Assembly (NCBI GenBank): GCA_033064195.1
Contig: JARBJD010000246.1
Location: forward strand, 1 to 64,000
From: Blattamonas nauphoetae
Taxonomy: Eukaryota > Preaxostyla > Oxymonadida
DNA length: 64,000 nt
Reading direction: 5' to 3'
Below are positions 1-8,439 of this stretch, in pieces. Both the position numbers and the translations under genes were made by a program. Below the pieces are notes generated by a model that did not search any database, had not been told where the DNA came from, and saw only the letters and a list, made by a program, of their open reading frames with translations. The first letter of the stretch is position 1; every line of letters starts with the position of its first letter.

Positions 1-348
1 GTTTTCACGTCTCTTTGCAATCTTTCCACCATTCCAATATCGTTCAATGCCATTTTTGTCAGTCACAATCACGTCGTCACTATAGCCATCTCCATCTCTG
101 TCTTCAACTAGTACATTCCAACCACCATATCGCTTTGGATTGGAATCAATCATGTGCTGTGCACTTGGAGCAGATCGAAATGCATCTTCATATCTGAGAT
201 CATAATCATGTTCTGTAAGGATTGCACTGGCTGCATGTCTGGCTAGTTTGTCTTTGGTGTTTTGTTTGAATGGATTGACGCCTTTCTTCCGTTTTGATTG
301 TGTTGGGTTTCTTTGTTGAATCTGTCGAAGAATATTTTGATCGTTCAT
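1..348 (-). CDS. Conserved Polinton protein, C-terminus cut by window edge
   Basis: An open frame starts at an ATG at 348 and runs off the left edge (116 codons visible). The N-terminus is basic (RKKGVNPFKQ). Further on is an acidic repeat-like segment (VEDRDGDGYSDDVIV) followed by TDKNGIERYWNG. It sits directly upstream of, and divergent from, the packaging ATPase. Polinton-2 has a gene in exactly the same place (55670-56617), with a comparable segment (MVYDNDTGDLIAVNG), so the two are probably homologous. The function is unknown; the DxDGD pattern could bind a metal, but that is only a guess. A T-rich promoter-like stretch occupies the 33 bases between the two divergent starts. Confidence 0.7.
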   Translation of the reverse strand, partial: MNDQNILRQIQQRNPTQSKRKKGVNPFKQNTKDKLARHAASAILTEHDYDLRYEDAFRSAPSAQHMIDSNPKRYGGWNVLVEDRDGDGYSDDVIVTDKNGIERYWNGGKIAKRREN

Positions 349-381
349 TTAATAAGAAATAAAATATTTAATTTTATATAA

Positions 382-1269
382 ATGTTTCATCAAAAACAAA
401 TTACATCAAGAAGAAAACAAGGAAACAACTTAACACAAAGAATGTCGTACAATTCATTCGATAATTTATCAATCTCAGAGTATGTCAATCAGAGGCTGCA
501 ACAGGTGAAGACCTCGAACGTCGGAAAAGAACTTCCAAGTGCAATTCATCCTGAATTATTGTTCAATCGCAATAGTGTGAATGTGCTCATTGGAAATAGA
601 GGAAGTGGTAAGACCTATAATGTCCTCAGAGAACTGTTGAAAGTGCAGGAAGTGCCTCTCCAAGATGAGAGATTTCATTTGTTTGTGTACGTCACTGACA
701 AGCACAATGATGGTACTTTTGAGCGATCCAAATCACCAATAAAGATTCCAATTGTGAAGGTCAAGTATAATGAGATATTCGCATTTTTGGAGAATCTTTC
801 AACAGCAAAGGCAGCATACGAAGAAATCATCGATAATAATTGGGAAGAAACAGTGACAGATCAGTCCAGAAAATCAATACTGAAAACACTCCATCTTGAT
901 TCATTTCGAGAACGTAATCTTCAAACAATGATCCTCCTCGACGACTGCAGAAGAATCCTCAGTGAGCGAAGAACAAAAGCGAATCCTTCAATTCTGATGG
1001 ACTTATTACTGGAGAATCGTCAACCAAAGTTCACATTCTTTCTCACCATTCATGAACTATTCTCATTGTCTCCAGATATGAAGTCAAACATCGATTCAAT
1101 ATGGATCTTTGGTGGATTCAACAATGAACGAATCAGAAGAGTCTTCAATCAACTGAATGCACCGATGGAATGCAAAGAATTCTGGAGTACATACAAACAA
1201 TTGACAAAGCAACAAGCAGCAATCTTTCGATATGGTCAGAGCGTAAGTATTGATTACCTTGTTGTTTAA
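382..1269 (+). CDS. Polinton genome-packaging ATPase (A32/FtsK-HerA type)
   Basis: A 295-residue P-loop ATPase. The Walker A motif GNRGSGKT lies at about residues 71-78, and a Walker B-like stretch MILLDDCRR at about 183-190 after a hydrophobic strand. A conserved TFFLTIHELFSLS segment follows at about 226. This arrangement and size match the A32-like packaging ATPases of Polintons and virophages, which pump the genome into the capsid. It aligns end to end with 56679-57566 of Polinton-2 (shared NRNSVNVL, GNRGSGKT, LLENRQPKFTFFLT, MKSNIDS). The ATG at 382 directly follows an AT-rich promoter-like stretch; an internal ATG at 442 is an alternative start. The neighbouring minus-strand gene is divergent. 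Confidence 0.9.
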   Translation: MFHQKQITSRRKQGNNLTQRMSYNSFDNLSISEYVNQRLQQVKTSNVGKELPSAIHPELLFNRNSVNVLIGNRGSGKTYNVLRELLKVQEVPLQDERFHLFVYVTDKHNDGTFERSKSPIKIPIVKVKYNEIFAFLENLSTAKAAYEEIIDNNWEETVTDQSRKSILKTLHLDSFRERNLQTMILLDDCRRILSERRTKANPSILMDLLLENRQPKFTFFLTIHELFSLSPDMKSNIDSIWIFGGFNNERIRRVFNQLNAPMECKEFWSTYKQLTKQQAAIFRYGQSVSIDYLVV

Positions 1270-1381
1270 AATCAATCAAATTAATTCCAAACGGTTTAGA
1301 TATTTTTGAAAAGATTCAAAATGATTTTAACAGAATAACGTTATTTTTAAAATGATTTTGTAACTTTTTAATTCATTATAA

Positions 1382-1714
1382 ATGAGTCTAACAGTTTTTG
1401 AACCATTTGAACCAGAACAGATAAATTTAGATTCAGTTGAAAGTTTTCAGATGTATTTAAACAAGAATGGAGATATTCTGAAACGATATACAACAAATAA
1501 GCTGAACAAAATGATCAAGATTGACGGATACAGAATAACCAAGACCAAAGGCGTAATTGCACTTCGAAAAGATTACTTTGGTGGTTCTTCAACAATGAAC
1601 TACACGGATTCACCACAAAAATATGATGAACTTGTATCAAGAATAGCTGTGCTTGAAGACATTGTGAAACGTCTCGCCAATGCTATTGACACTAAGAATC
1701 AACGTTGGGGTTAA
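1382..1714 (+). CDS. Small conserved Polinton protein
   Basis: A 110-residue protein of unknown function. It aligns with the 110-residue gene at 57556-57888 in Polinton-2: both have (L/V)FEPF(E/D)PEQ near the start, then YTT(N/Q)KLN(K/R)MI(K/Q)IDGYRITK and IALRK. The C-terminal 35 residues have heptad-like hydrophobics (LVSRIAVLEDIVKRLANAI), suggesting a short coiled coil. In both elements it lies just after the ATPase, but in opposite orientation relative to it. Its last 23 bases overlap the convergent gene at 1692-1967. Conservation in two diverged elements argues for a real protein, perhaps a packaging or virion accessory; that role is inference. Confidence 0.75.
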   Translation: MSLTVFEPFEPEQINLDSVESFQMYLNKNGDILKRYTTNKLNKMIKIDGYRITKTKGVIALRKDYFGGSSTMNYTDSPQKYDELVSRIAVLEDIVKRLANAIDTKNQRWG

Positions 1715-1967
1715 TTTTCAAAGCTTCCTGATCATTGATGGAATCAGATAAATATCCATAACATTTCAATAATAATTCATCATCTTTGATTATTTTTGTT
1801 GAAACCAGTTGTATTAATTGTTTTTGTGCTTCGCTCAATTGTGAGTCAAACTCTTGCTTTTTCTGTTGATTTCGATAGTACCATTCTCTTTTACTCATGC
1901 GAATTGCATTCTTTGCATCACTCTCTGATTGATAAAACTTTGGTCGGCCTTTTATTTTCGTTGACAT
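1692..1967 (-). CDS. Small basic protein, hypothetical
   Basis: A 91-residue protein starting at an ATG at 1967, which is preceded on its own strand by a T-rich box (GATTTTTTATTTCC). The N-terminal half is basic and resembles an AT-hook or bZIP-like basic region (KGRPKFYQS, SKREWYYRNQQKKQ), followed by a helix-rich stretch (LSEAQKQLIQLVSTKI). It overlaps the convergent 110-residue gene by 23 bases and lies 67 bases before the polymerase start, with which it is divergent. No counterpart was recognised in Polinton-2. A DNA-binding role is possible but only inferred from composition. Confidence 0.5.
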   Translation of the reverse strand: MSTKIKGRPKFYQSESDAKNAIRMSKREWYYRNQQKKQEFDSQLSEAQKQLIQLVSTKIIKDDELLLKCYGYLSDSINDQEALKINPNVDS

Positions 1968-2010
1968 CTTTTCTATGGAAATAAAAAATCAAATTTAAAT
2001 ATTAGAATTC

Positions 2011-2034
2011 ATTTTTTTATCCTGTAAGAAAGAT
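2011..2034 (+). promoter_or_regulatory. T-rich promoter-like box before DNA polymerase
   Basis: ATTTTTTTATCC lies 14-24 bases before the polymerase ATG. The same type of box precedes most genes of both Polintons, and a near-identical one (AATTTTTTATCTCC) precedes the primase gene at 9829. The promoter role is inferred from recurrence and position. Confidence 0.5.
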
Positions 2035-5000
2035 ATGGAGAACTTATCAATAAAGATCATCAATGAATTTGCTGAAAAACTGGGAGTTGACTGGGGTGCT
2101 TTACCGTTAAAACGATTGATTGAAACAGCCAACGATGCCCTTAGACTGAACGGCTTTTCAGGTGATGCTAACAACACGAATGAGATTGAGCAATTCATCA
2201 GAACATTTCCTGTTCGGAATCCATTGATGGCACCAGTGATTCAAGAATTAATGCAAAGACAGAATAACCAACCCATTGATGCACAACAAATTGATGCGAA
2301 TGCTCAGCAGAAAAGAAATACCCTTGAAAATCAAATGAGATTGAACCAAGAGATCAGACAACGACGAATTGTACAACCAAATCAACAGGTCATTGAGCAC
2401 GAGCAAGAGCAGAGAAGACAGCAAAGAAGACACCAGCAGAATCTCAATCAGGAAATCCGAGAATATGAACAACGAACGAGGTATCAACAGATGTTAGCTC
2501 ACTTTGAAGAACGAAGACGAAGATTTCTGAATTTGTATCAAGTCCCAATTGAAGAAGATATTGTCCTTCCACAGCTCCCACAAACTCAATTGAATGCTCT
2601 GATGTTGAGAGATGTCGATAATGTTCGAGCATTTGCTGCTGCATTGGAGAATGTGAGGGCAAATTTGGCTCCAGCAGGATACATCGCAGATCAACAATAT
2701 CGAGACGCTAATGGTCCAGTTCAATTGTATTTTCGCAATAATATCACATCATTTGCAGACATTGAAGCAAGACTCAGAGAAGTATTCACAGCAGAGAATT
2801 TCCCATTCAAGATCTCATTTGACTTTGCAATTCTGAATTCCGTAACAGATCAAAATGGAAATACCACATATGAGGAGAATACATCATTCTATCAGAACTC
2901 AATGAAAACATCACCAATTACCGTCCAAAATCCTCAAGACATTGATGCTGTCATCAACGCAATGAAATCAAGAATCAGAGACAGTTTTGAAGTCACAGTG
3001 ATTGACACCAAAAGAGTGCCATGTGCAATTTATGGAGCTGCTTTTTATGTGTACCGATTGAGAAATGGTGGTGCTTGTGTTCCAGGATTGAAAGAACATA
3101 TTGCTCTTCAGACAGTGTTTTACGTTGACTGTAAATATAAGATTTGTATGTTCACAGCTTTGACAGATCTTACTCATGGAAAAGAAGCTGATGGCAAGAA
3201 TATCTGCCGTGATTCAAGAATAAAGATCGCAAAGCAGCATTTCACATCATTCTATCAGTACTCAGACCTCACTAGTCCAGCATTAGTGAAAATTCTCAAA
3301 GAGTATCCAGGTTTTAATATCTCAACAGAAATTGACAGATTTGTAGAACACTTCAATGTGAACGTACATATTTATGAAGCAATTGAAAAAGACAATGGAG
3401 GCTCATGGATTTATGCTCTATCACAGTCTTTTCTCTCACCATTGGAGAACGCTAGAGACTTGAATTTTTTGATGATCATTCTCGAATCTGATGCACATTT
3501 GATGTTCGTTTCTGATCCACAAAAGTTGACAAAATTGATGATTTGTCCGCACTGCAAAGACTACTGTCGACCATATAAGTCAAGAGGTGCAGGCACAAGA
3601 GATTTTGACAATCATGTGAAGAAATGTCTTGAGCAGGGAATCAGAAATGAAGAAAGATCAGTGGATTTGGACAATGCTTCAGCTCCAATTCTAAATGCAG
3701 TTATAGACAATCCATCAATGTCTAATCTCTTGTCCCGAGGAAGGATGAGCGAATACAAGTATACAGATCAATTCTTGACATTCGATATTGAAACTATCAT
3801 TGGTGAATTCTCAATGGATCTTCCTCAATCTGAAAACACACAAGAGAAGAGTACTGTTCTGAACAAACATCACTTGTATTCATTTGCGTTTTCTTCTTCA
3901 CTTCCATATTCAGAAAAACATACAATGAAAGATGTAAATAGACTCGAATGTTCATATGACAAAAGTGGCAGAAAATCAGTGTATCTTGACAAGAGTTTCG
4001 AATCAATGAAAAACAATGAAGATGAATGGATCAGGATGTGTCTCAAAGCTGGCTTAATCGATGCTGATCTGACAAAAGAGAGAATCCAAAAGCAAGCACA
4101 CAATATTGGCTTTAAACATTTCATCATAAATGATATGTTCGTCGAAGCACTGAGAATTCAAGAATATCAACAGTACTCAGATCCAGAAATTCCATCAAAT
4201 AAGTATGTCACAGTAATGGGTTGGAATAGTGCAAACTTCGATCTTCCAGTGATCATGAATGCACTGCATTTCACGCAATGGAGCATCTATGAACCACCAC
4301 TAGGATCGGCAAAGTGTCCGAAACAGCTCGTGGTTCGTCATAAGAAACTCCAGGTGTCATTGAGATTCCTTGATGCAATGAATTTTGTATCTCCACAGAC
4401 TTTGAAATCATTTGTGCAGGACTTTGGTGATGGAACTGATTCAAAAGGCATCTTTCCATATGAAGCAATCAATATCACTAATGTTGAAGAAGAATTGAAT
4501 AAATCAGAACCGTTTCCAGAAGAAGTGTTCTATTCACATGTGAAAAATGAATCATTATTGAAAGAGCTTACGTATTCTGACTATGTTGAAGATGCCAAGA
4601 GATTCAGCACAAGAAGAGAATATCTGAAGAACTATAACATCAACGATACACTAATTATGATTGATCCAATACAGAAATTGATTCAGTGGTTTGCATCGGG
4701 AAAAGTTGATATGTTGCAGTTTGTTTCATGTCCAGCAGCAGCAGTGAATATGAGAAATATGTCGACATACTTTCCGTCGCTCTATTCTGATTCACCACCA
4801 TATGCAGACTTCGATATCAATGCCACTTCTGTCGTGAAAACTTGTGAGAAAGCATATGATTTGACACAAGCAAAATGGAAGTATATGGTAAAGAATTATG
4901 AATACCAGGATGAGAGAGCAGATCGAGATTCTTCTCAAAATGTGAATGACAATGACTTTGAATGGATGACTGAATTGATCAAGAATGGATGTGCTATTTG

Positions 5001-6699
5001 TGGAGCTACATTTACGCATCAGAATCAGCCGACACTCGACAGAATTGACTGCTCACTATCTCACACAAAAGAGAATTGTCAACCATGTTGTGTGTACTGC
5101 AATGTTGTTAAATCCAATCGAGATGAACACCTGACAAAACTCAAGATTAAACTGCGCCAATTTGCTCAAATTCACAAGCTTCAAATGACATTAACTGATG
5201 AGAGAGTGTACAAGCTATTGAGGAGTGGAATCACTGGTGGTTTGTCTAATGTGATGCACAGATTGAATCGATCAGGAATTGACACCATTCATCGTTTTGA
5301 ATACGATAGTGCAAATAAAAAAGTGATTGACAAAGATACTGGAAACTTAATGACTCACATCCTCTGTCTTGACAATAATTCTCTCTATCCAAGTGTTTCA
5401 GCATCAGTTCCACACAAGGCTGTTAAATATACAAACAACAAAATGTATATGCCAGGAAGCGTCAAATTCTACACAACAAAGAAGGATGTAATGTTGAAAG
5501 TCATCAAAGACAGGAAAGATCTGTTCGCTGTCAAAGTTAAAGGACAGATCCGTGAGGACAGAATCAATGATTTCATCAATATGCCTCCCATTGTTCAAAC
5601 AATCAATATCAAACCTGATCAGATGTGTTCAGAAGACACTCTTGAAGCAATGAGGAATTGTGGAGTTCCTGAAGGGAAAGCAGAGAAGAAAGTCACACAA
5701 TTGTTGTCCACTTTTGGTGAGTACAGAGTGTTCAATTCATACTACTTGTGGTTCCTTATTGATGATTGTGCTTTTGAAATCGATGATGTGTCTGAGATGG
5801 CTGTCTTCGAGAAGAATATTGCATTCAATGGATTCATAACATCAATTATTCAACGTCGAATATCTGCAATCGAGGCTGGAAACACTGGGATGGAAAAGTT
5901 CTGTAAACTAATCCTCAATTCGTGCTATGGTTATGATTCTCTCAATACTGAAAAATACAAAAGATCATATTTGTTAAATCGAGAACAGACATTTCTGAAG
6001 CACTTGTACCCTGATTTTCTGTCGACAGATCAGATTGGTAAAGATTTGTATTTAGTCGAAGTGAAACCCAAGAAATTCAAATGCAAAACTGCTCTTCAAT
6101 CGGCGTTCTTTACACTGGAGAATGCCAAGTATTGGTACTTCAATTTCTACTACAATTTCCTCACCAAGTGTTGTGACGAACATAAGTTTCATTTCATTTA
6201 TTCTGACACAGATTCGTTGTCTATCGCTATCGCAGGTGATCCAAATCAAGACTGTCATCAAGGTTTATCAGCAATTGTTTCAAATCAAATGTTCTACGAC
6301 ATGAAAGTGTTTCAATGGTTGCCGAATCCAAAGACTGGAATCAAATCAAGGAAGAAGCTATTGGGATTGTCAGTGGAGAAAGAAGGTGATTTCATGATTG
6401 CTCTATCACCAAAGTGCTACTATATCAGTGAGAAAAATACACCAGTCCACAAAGCCATTAAAGGAATCTCACTAGCACGGAATTCACAGCTGGATCAATC
6501 ACAATTCATCAAAGCAAATGAGACAAAACAACCGATTGAAGGAGAGAATGTGAACTTTCAAATGAAGGAAGATTCAATGGTGACAGTGCTGGTGAAAAAG
6601 AATGCTCTGACATCAATTCACACAAAGATGATGGTACTCCCGAATGGTTCATGTGCTCCATTCATTGATGGATTAAATAGAGCGGACTATCTTTGCTGA
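2035..6699 (+). CDS. Polinton protein-primed family B DNA polymerase with HNH-like insertion
   Basis: A 1554-residue pPolB that looks whole. In order: a Q/R-rich, probably coiled-coil segment (about 85-170); a region at about 365-500 resembling OTU-type cysteine proteases (ICMFTAL, then VNVHIYEA and HLMFVSD); a CxxC...H...C zinc finger (about 503-535). Then come exonuclease motifs FDIET (about 583), NSANFDLP (about 733) and YNINDT (about 867). A zinc/HNH-like module (CAICG, PTLDRID, CCVYCN) spans about 985-1032. Polymerase motif A LYPS is at about 1115, motif B around NSCYGY (about 1299) and motif C YSDTDS (about 1388). It would replicate the element from a protein primer at its ends. The HNH-like module is shared with the polymerase of Polinton-2. 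The next gene, the integrase, follows after 26 bases. Confidence 0.93.
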   Translation: MENLSIKIINEFAEKLGVDWGALPLKRLIETANDALRLNGFSGDANNTNEIEQFIRTFPVRNPLMAPVIQELMQRQNNQPIDAQQIDANAQQKRNTLENQMRLNQEIRQRRIVQPNQQVIEHEQEQRRQQRRHQQNLNQEIREYEQRTRYQQMLAHFEERRRRFLNLYQVPIEEDIVLPQLPQTQLNALMLRDVDNVRAFAAALENVRANLAPAGYIADQQYRDANGPVQLYFRNNITSFADIEARLREVFTAENFPFKISFDFAILNSVTDQNGNTTYEENTSFYQNSMKTSPITVQNPQDIDAVINAMKSRIRDSFEVTVIDTKRVPCAIYGAAFYVYRLRNGGACVPGLKEHIALQTVFYVDCKYKICMFTALTDLTHGKEADGKNICRDSRIKIAKQHFTSFYQYSDLTSPALVKILKEYPGFNISTEIDRFVEHFNVNVHIYEAIEKDNGGSWIYALSQSFLSPLENARDLNFLMIILESDAHLMFVSDPQKLTKLMICPHCKDYCRPYKSRGAGTRDFDNHVKKCLEQGIRNEERSVDLDNASAPILNAVIDNPSMSNLLSRGRMSEYKYTDQFLTFDIETIIGEFSMDLPQSENTQEKSTVLNKHHLYSFAFSSSLPYSEKHTMKDVNRLECSYDKSGRKSVYLDKSFESMKNNEDEWIRMCLKAGLIDADLTKERIQKQAHNIGFKHFIINDMFVEALRIQEYQQYSDPEIPSNKYVTVMGWNSANFDLPVIMNALHFTQWSIYEPPLGSAKCPKQLVVRHKKLQVSLRFLDAMNFVSPQTLKSFVQDFGDGTDSKGIFPYEAINITNVEEELNKSEPFPEEVFYSHVKNESLLKELTYSDYVEDAKRFSTRREYLKNYNINDTLIMIDPIQKLIQWFASGKVDMLQFVSCPAAAVNMRNMSTYFPSLYSDSPPYADFDINATSVVKTCEKAYDLTQAKWKYMVKNYEYQDERADRDSSQNVNDNDFEWMTELIKNGCAICGATFTHQNQPTLDRIDCSLSHTKENCQPCCVYCNVVKSNRDEHLTKLKIKLRQFAQIHKLQMTLTDERVYKLLRSGITGGLSNVMHRLNRSGIDTIHRFEYDSANKKVIDKDTGNLMTHILCLDNNSLYPSVSASVPHKAVKYTNNKMYMPGSVKFYTTKKDVMLKVIKDRKDLFAVKVKGQIREDRINDFINMPPIVQTINIKPDQMCSEDTLEAMRNCGVPEGKAEKKVTQLLSTFGEYRVFNSYYLWFLIDDCAFEIDDVSEMAVFEKNIAFNGFITSIIQRRISAIEAGNTGMEKFCKLILNSCYGYDSLNTEKYKRSYLLNREQTFLKHLYPDFLSTDQIGKDLYLVEVKPKKFKCKTALQSAFFTLENAKYWYFNFYYNFLTKCCDEHKFHFIYSDTDSLSIAIAGDPNQDCHQGLSAIVSNQMFYDMKVFQWLPNPKTGIKSRKKLLGLSVEKEGDFMIALSPKCYYISEKNTPVHKAIKGISLARNSQLDQSQFIKANETKQPIEGENVNFQMKEDSMVTVLVKKNALTSIHTKMMVLPNGSCAPFIDGLNRADYLC

Positions 6700-6725
6700 G
6701 TATATCTTATTTTTATGTCCAATAA

Positions 6726-8018
6726 ATGCCAACAGTTGATTCTATATTCAAAAATGTTCCAGCAATTGAAGTGGCAAGACAGAAACGACTTGCAACAAGA
6801 GTCATTCAACAATGTTCAGAAGAGAATGGACTGAAAACAAATCTACAACTCTACTCTCGTATTCTTCAACAGTTTCAGTTCACACAACAGCAATTGTCCG
6901 ATATTTCAAAACAAGACCGAAGTCTCACGTTTGGAGGTAAGACACTGTTTGAGTTGTACAATTCATACTTTGATTTGTTTCGTGTCAATCATCCAGATCA
7001 AGTGTTTGAAGCAGATTTGCGAAGAATGAGAGTGTTCAATCCAGCGCCTAGAATCAATGCGCCAGCTCCACGGATTCCAGTACAAATTGACTATCCATTC
7101 AAGTCGAAAACAAAAGTGTTTCATCAAGTGAATCCAACAGTTCCAGTTCCAGATCAGAATACGTTTGTGACAGATCATTATCCAAAGAATCGATTGTTTC
7201 TTCAACGTCCATCATTCTCTCCATATCGACATTCGTGGGAAATTGACATCATGGTTCTCAAGACTAATCCGCAATCAATTCCGCAGTACTATCTGGTGTG
7301 TGTGAACATTAATACCAAGTATCTAGTGATGATCAAAATAACATCAAGGAATGATGTAGTAATCCAAAATGCTCTTCAGCAACTGATTCAAACCGTGGAA
7401 GTTGATCACATTCGTGGAGATGCAGAATCGGGATGGAACAACAATCGCATCAGAGATTTCCTCGAAAGGAATAACGTCCAATTCTTCTTTTCATCATCTC
7501 CCCTCACGAATAAAACCAGAGTTGTTGATCGAATGATTCGGACAATCAGAGATGCTTTTCGTGGTAATGTAACTCAGATGAGTGACAATAATGTTATGCA
7601 ACAGTTTGTGGATTATTATTATCTAACTCCTCACAATGCATTTCGCAATATTGTGACTCCAGTTGAGGTTGAAAGAGATGCTGAACTTGAATGGGCATAT
7701 ATTCAACGGAAACAAGACAAATTGAAGCAGATTAAGAGAACTCAGAACAGAAAAGGGTTATGGGATTATCAACCAGGAAATGTTCTTCAGATTCATTTGG
7801 ATTTATCAAAGACTCAACACACTTTCGAGAAGCGCAGACGACAGTTTGATAAATTGGCGACATTTATGTCATACGTCAATGGTAATGTTCGCTGTCAATT
7901 ACTTCAACCATATCAAGACATTCGTGTTGTCGACATTCCAATTCACTTTACTGAAAAGATTGCTGCTTCAATTAATGCACTGACACCTCAGATCAGAAAT
8001 AAGTTCAATATCCAATAA
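6726..8018 (+). CDS. Polinton rve-type integrase
   Basis: A 430-residue DDE-superfamily integrase, looking whole. The core shows WEIDIM (first Asp, about 172), IRGDAESGW (second Asp, about 231) and RVVDRMIRTIRD (third acidic position an Asp, about 267). The last motif is also VDR in Polinton-2, so Asp there seems to be the family state in this host. The N-terminal 150 residues are helix-rich. The C-terminal part (KGLWDYQPGNVLQIHLD, then a basic stretch) resembles the small beta-barrel that follows retroviral-type integrase cores. It would insert the element DNA. It is 26 bases downstream of the polymerase and is the last element gene before the terminal repeat. Confidence 0.92.
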   Translation: MPTVDSIFKNVPAIEVARQKRLATRVIQQCSEENGLKTNLQLYSRILQQFQFTQQQLSDISKQDRSLTFGGKTLFELYNSYFDLFRVNHPDQVFEADLRRMRVFNPAPRINAPAPRIPVQIDYPFKSKTKVFHQVNPTVPVPDQNTFVTDHYPKNRLFLQRPSFSPYRHSWEIDIMVLKTNPQSIPQYYLVCVNINTKYLVMIKITSRNDVVIQNALQQLIQTVEVDHIRGDAESGWNNNRIRDFLERNNVQFFFSSSPLTNKTRVVDRMIRTIRDAFRGNVTQMSDNNVMQQFVDYYYLTPHNAFRNIVTPVEVERDAELEWAYIQRKQDKLKQIKRTQNRKGLWDYQPGNVLQIHLDLSKTQHTFEKRRRQFDKLATFMSYVNGNVRCQLLQPYQDIRVVDIPIHFTEKIAASINALTPQIRNKFNIQ

Positions 8019-8159
8019 AGATCAATCAAAAATGTTCTTTCTAAGTATTTTAGACATTAAAGATTCTGTACAATTCAACAATAGAGATCTCAAGCTCTGC
8101 ATTTCCACTCATTCATACCATCTCAAATGGTGCGCTCTTTCATCTGTGTTTTCCAAAAG

Positions 8160-8245
8160 CTATTGAGTGCCCCAGGTGCCCCAGGTGGATCGTCATTTTA
8201 TTTTTATTTCATTTTTGAAAAGTCCACAGGTCCACAAAGTCCACA
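8160..8245 (-). repeat. Iteron block R1 (inverted copy)
   Basis: Read on the minus strand: three tandem 8-9 bp units of GTGGACYT (8220-8244), then an AT-rich spacer, then two tandem GGGGCACCT units (8166-8188). The same block recurs in the opposite orientation at 9405-9483, 9578-9657 and 12545-12622. Seen directly. Confidence 0.85.
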
Positions 8246-8439
8246 AAACAAAAAGAACCTCTCAAAACTGTCTTTTTACATATTATTCAACAATTTTCTT
8301 CCATTAACCTAGGTCCATGTCCCAGATAAAACAGAGAAAATTGTAGCTTCAAAATCAAAAAGTCCACATAAATACTTTCAATGTAAAGCTCCATCAATAG
8401 CTAAAAAGTCACTATTTTCAAAACAACATTTTCCTAACA

